Shown here piece by piece: positions 5,659 through 8,346 of a DNA stretch of 8,346 nucleotides (its first letter is position 1; every line of letters begins with the position of its first letter). The notes under the pieces are model-generated. The model had not been told where the DNA came from and did not search any database. It saw only the letters and a program-made list of their open reading frames with translations. Made by a program: the position numbers and the translations under genes. The stretch comes from Lachnospiraceae bacterium (GTDB lineage Bacteria > Bacillota > Clostridia > Lachnospirales > Lachnospiraceae): positions 1-8,346 of the forward strand of contig JAJPYH010000193.1 in NCBI GenBank assembly GCA_021205045.1, read 5' to 3'.

Positions 5659-5983
5659 TCAGTCCCCACAGGTCGATAAGCTCCGGCAGCACCTGGTAGA
5701 TGGAAAAAGTGTTGTACTGTTCCAGCCATTCATCCGGGTTATCCGGCACGTTCTGCGGGTCAGCATGACGGGCCATGATGAAAGCAATGTTCTCGAAGAG
5801 TTCCAGGGAGAACACATCCAGGTCGCTTGCGTTCTCGTCACCGTCGCCCACGCTCTTTTCAAGCTGGCGCAGGTCTTTGTATATATCCCTGCCAAAGCGG
5901 ATTCTGTACATCCTCGGCACAGCCGCTGAAGCACGGAATTTGGTCTCAATACCGTCAATGGTAATTGTCTTAGTTAAAGCCAT
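5615..5983 (-). CDS. Tail assembly chaperone G
   Basis: A 122-residue acidic protein (IDGIETKFRASAAVPRMYRI near the N-terminus; NPDEWLEQYN and LPELIDLWGLN near the C-terminus), typical of the G-type tail assembly chaperone between major tail protein and tape measure. It is not part of the virion; it holds the tape measure during tube polymerisation. The ending SKKTSKN is encoded by A-rich codons that form the presumed frameshift site. The start at 5983 has GGAGGG 7 nt upstream. It lies downstream of the hairpin at 6025-6049, which may lower its expression relative to the major tail protein. Confidence 0.82.
   Translation of the reverse strand: MALTKTITIDGIETKFRASAAVPRMYRIRFGRDIYKDLRQLEKSVGDGDENASDLDVFSLELFENIAFIMARHADPQNVPDNPDEWLEQYNTFSIYQVLPELIDLWGLNVQSDVDSKKTSKN
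5618..5636 (-). promoter_or_regulatory. Programmed frameshift region of the G/T genes
   Basis: On the minus strand TAAAAAAAC (5636-5628), read as AAA AAA ACC in the G frame, is followed by GAAAAAC (5624-5618) and the G stop TGA (5617-5615). In either A-run a Lys tRNA on AAA can slip one base forward and re-pair perfectly with AAA, entering the T frame; slipping back two bases gives the same frame. Polymerase slippage on A7 is another possibility. The most common -1 shift would not reach the T frame. Confidence 0.6.
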
Positions 5984-6011
5984 AAAAAAGCCCTCCGTTC
6001 ATAAAATGATG

Positions 6012-6049
6012 TGCTATAATAAGAGGGAGGCAAAACGTTTCCGCCTCCC
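6012..6049 (-). terminator. Hairpin after the major tail protein, likely attenuator
   Basis: GGGAGGC (6025-6031) and GCCTCCC (6043-6049) form a perfect 7-bp stem with an 11-nt loop, 10 nt past the major tail protein stop. On the minus strand it is followed by TCTTATTATAG, a broken U-tract. A leaky terminator here would keep major tail protein expression high and downstream genes lower, a common arrangement in tailed phages. Confidence 0.55.
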
Positions 6050-6059
6050 ATCAGGTCTG

Positions 6060-6638
6060 TCACTCAGTCGCCTCCGCCTGCGGCTCATACACCGCATCGT
6101 ACCAGGAGCTGTACACATCGGAGGAGGTGTTCGTCCCGGTCTTTGCCTTGACGTAACCGTTGACAAGCGCGGTCGCAGTCAGACTCAGGGTCTCGGTCTG
6201 CACTTCCTTGGAATCCTCCGTGGTCGCGCTTTCGATGGTCGGACGTGCGCAGGTGCAGTTGTACATCACATGGCGCGTCTTGCGGATGTCACCGTCGAAC
6301 TCGAAGAGCAGCGCGAAATGCTCCACCTCAGTGTCGGTGTTCTCAGCATACACACCGTTGGTGTCTTCCTCCTCGTGGAGGATATCCACCAGGAAGCTCT
6401 CCGGCACAAGGGCAAGCTCAAGGTCGCCGGTGTAGCCGCTGTTGTTGTTCATGACGTAGTAGGCAACATTGTCCGCCCAGAAAATCTCAGGTTCGCCCTC
6501 CGGGTCCATCGACAGGTTTACCGCGCCTGGGATACGGACAGGGGTGGCAAACGTGGCATTGCCGTCATCGTCAAAGGTGATTTTTGCGTAGTGGACATTC
6601 TTCAGTCCGAACTTCACCTTATTCGCTTTGTTAGCCAT
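6060..6638 (-). CDS. Major tail (tube) protein, phi13 family
   Basis: A 192-residue protein. It starts MANKANKVKFGLKNVHYAKI and continues with TPVRIPGAVNLSMDPEGE, DNVAYYVMNNNSGYTGDLEL and VEHFALLFEFDGD, the conserved order of the phi13-type major tail protein family (TIGR01603-like). It forms the stacked hexamer rings of the non-contractile tail tube. Length is normal and the gene looks intact. The start at 6638 follows AAAGGAG at about 9 nt. The hairpin on its 3' side and its position between tail terminator and chaperone fit a gene needed in high amounts. Confidence 0.92.
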   Translation of the reverse strand: MANKANKVKFGLKNVHYAKITFDDDGNATFATPVRIPGAVNLSMDPEGEPEIFWADNVAYYVMNNNSGYTGDLELALVPESFLVDILHEEEDTNGVYAENTDTEVEHFALLFEFDGDIRKTRHVMYNCTCARPTIESATTEDSKEVQTETLSLTATALVNGYVKAKTGTNTSSDVYSSWYDAVYEPQAEATE

Positions 6639-6656
6639 AATAAAAATCTCCTTTCA

Positions 6657-6672
6657 GGATAAAAATTTATCC
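6657..6672. repeat. Short A/T-rich inverted repeat
   Basis: GGATAAA (6657-6663) and TTTATCC (6666-6672) are a perfect inverted repeat with a 2-nt centre, just after the tail terminator stop and about 20 nt before the major tail protein start. It might influence mRNA processing or translation of the major tail protein, or be chance. Confidence 0.25.
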
Positions 6673-6673
6673 C

Positions 6674-6991
6674 CTAAACCACGAGGGAGTAGAGGACTTC
6701 ATACAGTTTCTCAGATTCAATCCAGACCTCGGACTTCTCATAGTAGAGTTCATGCGCCGTCAGGATTTCTTCCACAGCCGCTTCGAGGTCAGGCTCTTTG
6801 GTGTCGGTATATAGTTCAATATCCAGCGCATTGCTGCTGAAATACACGACATTGTCCGCACCAAAGTTCTGTGCCTGCGGATATAGAAAACAGATAAACG
6901 GAGGGTCTGGCGATTCGCCTTCGCTGAAATGGTCGTAGGCGTAGGGAATGCTGAATTCCTCCATCATTGCGATTACTTCTGCGTGTGTCAT
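6674..6991 (-). CDS. Tail terminator (tail completion) protein
   Basis: A 105-residue acidic protein (MTHAEVIAMMEEFSIPYAYD, then DPPFICFLYPQAQNFGADN and YFSSNALDIELYTDTKEPDL). The segment with a preserved PPFI..., DN..., and 'ELYTDTKEPDLE' resembles small phage tail terminator/minor tail proteins located between the HK97 gp10 gene and the major tail protein. Such proteins cap the tail tube and link it to the head. Assignment relies on position and general pattern more than on an invariant motif. The start at 6991 uses the GGAGG within the last codons of the upstream gene, and only 3 nt separate the two genes, implying coupled translation. Confidence 0.75.
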   Translation of the reverse strand: MTHAEVIAMMEEFSIPYAYDHFSEGESPDPPFICFLYPQAQNFGADNVVYFSSNALDIELYTDTKEPDLEAAVEEILTAHELYYEKSEVWIESEKLYEVLYSLVV

Positions 6992-6994
6992 GGG

Positions 6995-7378
6995 CTAACC
7001 CTCCAGTGCTTTCTCTATCAGTTCGGTCAGCATGGTCTCGCCCTCAGCCTCCGCCGGAGCAATGTGCGGGATGGCGCGTGTCCGTCCGCCGTTTCGGTTG
7101 GCGTGGCCTTTTTCAAGCAGATGCGCCAGCTGATAGCGGTTCTTGGAATACACGGTCATCTCAAGCGACTGGGAGGTTTCCGTGGTAGCTTTGGTTGTCC
7201 AGCTCTTCGCATAGGCACCGGTTTTTACGGGAGCGTTCGCGGAGATGTTCTCCTTGACAGCCTTTGCTGTCTTCTTTACCGCGGATTTCATTTCGTCTGC
7301 TGCGAGGGCTGCATATTCCTCCAGACCCTCGTTGATTGCATCTGCCAGCTCATCAATACTAACTGTCTGACTTGACAT
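6995..7378 (-). CDS. HK97 gp10-like head-tail/tail completion protein
   Basis: A 127-residue protein from the ATG at 7378. Residues 10-48 are helical and charged; NAPVKTGAYAKSW (48-60) is the family's conserved 'P-v-k-T-G' motif; YQLAHLLEKGHANRNGGRTR (82-101) then AIPHIAPAE (102-110) match the conserved C-terminal pattern. HK97 gp10-family proteins act at the head-tail interface. The ATG at 7378 was chosen because GGAGGG stands 6 nt upstream; in-frame ATGs at 7384 and 7402 lie on or before that site. The start is inside the end of the adaptor gene (20-nt overlap). Confidence 0.87.
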   Translation of the reverse strand: MSSQTVSIDELADAINEGLEEYAALAADEMKSAVKKTAKAVKENISANAPVKTGAYAKSWTTKATTETSQSLEMTVYSKNRYQLAHLLEKGHANRNGGRTRAIPHIAPAEAEGETMLTELIEKALEG

Positions 7379-7721
7379 CCCCATCCCTCCGTTCTTTCTC
7401 ACAGGTCACCTTGATGGACTTGTGCTGGTAATTCATCATATCCACGGAAACGATATTGTAAGGGTCGCCGTGGAACCGCACCCTGTAGTGGGTCGTGTCC
7501 AGGACGGCAAGTTCACTGCAATAGCGGACCGTAAAAACGAGACCGCTGTCCGTGACTGTAACGCCCGCCGCCTGCTGCTCCTTCTGCTGGTAGCTGGAAG
7601 AGCCAGCATAGGTGTGGCAGGAGAAGTATTCCTCCCACACATTCCTGTGGTTGGCATTCTCATCCACAATAGTGGTGTTTTTCTCAAAAGTTATCCTCTC
7701 GTTTAAAAGCGATATCTTCAT
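7359..7721 (-). CDS. Head closure / head-tail adaptor protein
   Basis: A 120-residue protein: MKISLLNERITFEKNTTIVD, NVWEEYF at 27-33, and a C-terminal beta region (HYRVRFHGDPYNIVSVDMMN at 78-97, then YQHKSIKVTCEKE). The sequence 'eRItfek...WeeyfsckA' and 'Y.I..v' fits the phage head-tail joining family (SPP1 gp16-like, PF05521). It would close the connector after DNA packaging and receive the tail. Its ATG shares one base with the stop codon of the connector gene (TGATG), and its end overlaps the gp10-like gene, so the three are probably translated in a chain. Confidence 0.85.
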   Translation of the reverse strand: MKISLLNERITFEKNTTIVDENANHRNVWEEYFSCHTYAGSSSYQQKEQQAAGVTVTDSGLVFTVRYCSELAVLDTTHYRVRFHGDPYNIVSVDMMNYQHKSIKVTCEKERRDGDVKSDS

Positions 7722-8053
7722 CAGAACACCCCTTCCCGGATGGCAAACAGCAGGGAGCGGAGCGTGAGGGTCAGGTCGTGGTGGTCTGCCTCCTCACGAT
7801 GCTCGTATAAATAACCGAGCGTATACAGGATAGCCACTTTCATGACTTCCTGGATACGCTCCAGCTCCTCGTCTGTATAGAGGTCATCGTTTTCCGACTC
7901 GCCGCTGACCACAGCCCATCGGTCGGCATCCAGCCTTGCCACATCCGCGCACAGCCGCTTGGCGGAGGTGAGGAGGACGCCAATCAGGGCATCATCGTCA
8001 GACGAATCCACGCGGAGATAGTTCTTCGCCTCGTCAAGTGATACTAAAACCAT
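7721..8053 (-). CDS. gp6-like head-tail connector protein
   Basis: A 110-residue, mostly helical protein. MVLVSLDEAKNYLRVDSSDD, then DALIGVLLTSAKRLCADVAR (about 21-40) and a C-terminal helix pair (KVAILYTLGYLYEHREEADH, LTLTLRSLLFAIREGVF) match the HK97 gp6/SPP1 gp15 family, in which 'sLdeaK.yLRvd...dDe.i..ll..A' is typical. It forms a ring below the portal and extends the DNA channel. The length is normal. The start at 8053 has GGGGAGG 7 nt upstream. It follows the capsid gene by 21 nt. Confidence 0.9.
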   Translation of the reverse strand: MVLVSLDEAKNYLRVDSSDDDALIGVLLTSAKRLCADVARLDADRWAVVSGESENDDLYTDEELERIQEVMKVAILYTLGYLYEHREEADHHDLTLTLRSLLFAIREGVF

Positions 8054-8074
8054 GAGACATCCTCCCCTCTAAAC

Positions 8075-8346
8075 TCAGCCCTCGGCAGTCGCGCCGATGG
8101 TCAGCGCCTGGACTGCCTCCGGCAGGATGAGCTTGCCGTCCACACGCTCCTTAGCGACATAGCCGATCATGCCGTTGCCCGCGAACAACTCACGCAGTTC
8201 CGCAAAGGAACGGGTGCCGCGGTCGCCGATGTTGTAGTACTTATAGTCACCAAAAGCGATGCCGGTAGTCGGCGCGTAAGCGGAGGTGTGTACCGCATAG
8301 CCCAGCACACGGTCAGGCTCGCCAGCCTGGTAGCTCGGCTGCCAGA
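8075..8346 (-). CDS. Major capsid protein, HK97 fold (C-terminal part)
   Basis: Only the last 89 complete codons are in the window; the gene continues past 8346. It reads WQPSYQAGEPDRVLGYAVHT, then AFGDYKYYNIGDRGTRSFAE, and ends with GKLILPEAVQALTIGATAEG. The order G-x-P-D...-LG-Y-x-V, I-x-F-GD-x-x-x-Y-x-I-x-DR and a terminal A-x-x-x-L is that of HK97-family capsid proteins (A domain and C-terminal P-domain strand). It forms the icosahedral shell; protease and portal genes would be expected further to the right. An internal ATG at 8308 is not a start. Confidence 0.92.
   Translation of the reverse strand, partial: WQPSYQAGEPDRVLGYAVHTSAYAPTTGIAFGDYKYYNIGDRGTRSFAELRELFAGNGMIGYVAKERVDGKLILPEAVQALTIGATAEG

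Noticed and set aside
5775..6662. 295-codon plus-strand open frame
   Set aside because: It lies antisense to the major tail protein and chaperone G genes, which have clear family matches and ribosome binding sites; the plus-strand product has no domain character.

Overview
The window is the left part of a siphovirus-type prophage, almost certainly from a Gram-positive, low-oxygen gut bacterium of the Clostridia (Lachnospiraceae/Oscillospiraceae style). That assignment is an inference from three things: GGAGG-type ribosome binding sites before nearly every gene, moderate GC, and protein families typical of Clostridia phages (HK97-fold capsid, phi13-type major tail protein, tail-lysozyme endolysin, sigma-like double zinc-ribbon protein). 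Essentially all genes lie on the minus strand, so transcription runs from position 8346 toward 1.

Head and tail-connector module (8346 to 6674): C-terminus of the major capsid protein, gp6-like connector, head-closure adaptor, HK97 gp10-like protein and tail terminator. They are tightly packed, with one 1-nt and one 20-nt overlap. Tail module (6638 to 4608): major tail protein, a hairpin, then the tail assembly chaperone pair G/T, which is joined only by a +1 or -2 frameshift. The tape measure gene follows but is broken.

The most notable event is at about 4805-4835. After roughly 194 residues the tape measure reading frame runs, out of frame, into the middle of an SGNH/GDSL-hydrolase-like gene that has lost its N-terminus, including the expected nucleophile-serine block. 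The simplest explanation is one deletion that removed most of the tape measure, the distal tail and tail-lysin/fibre genes normally found there, and the start of the SGNH gene. If real, this prophage cannot build a normal tail and is probably cryptic.

Lysis module (3985 to 816): a one-helix coiled-coil membrane protein, a two-helix membrane protein, a holin-like protein, a two-catalytic-domain endolysin (NlpC/P60-like plus phage tail lysozyme, with an SH3 domain), and a small SH3-LysM wall-binding protein without a catalytic domain. It ends at a good intrinsic terminator (760-809).

Left end (773 to 1): about 300 bases with no confident gene but a plausible promoter, then a separate unit starting with an HTH plus two-zinc-ribbon sigma-like protein. 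Its stop codon overlaps possible starts of a next gene, cut by the window edge. In related elements this position is often taken by a site-specific recombinase, so the prophage end may lie just outside the window. No tRNA, rRNA, CRISPR array or insertion sequence was seen.
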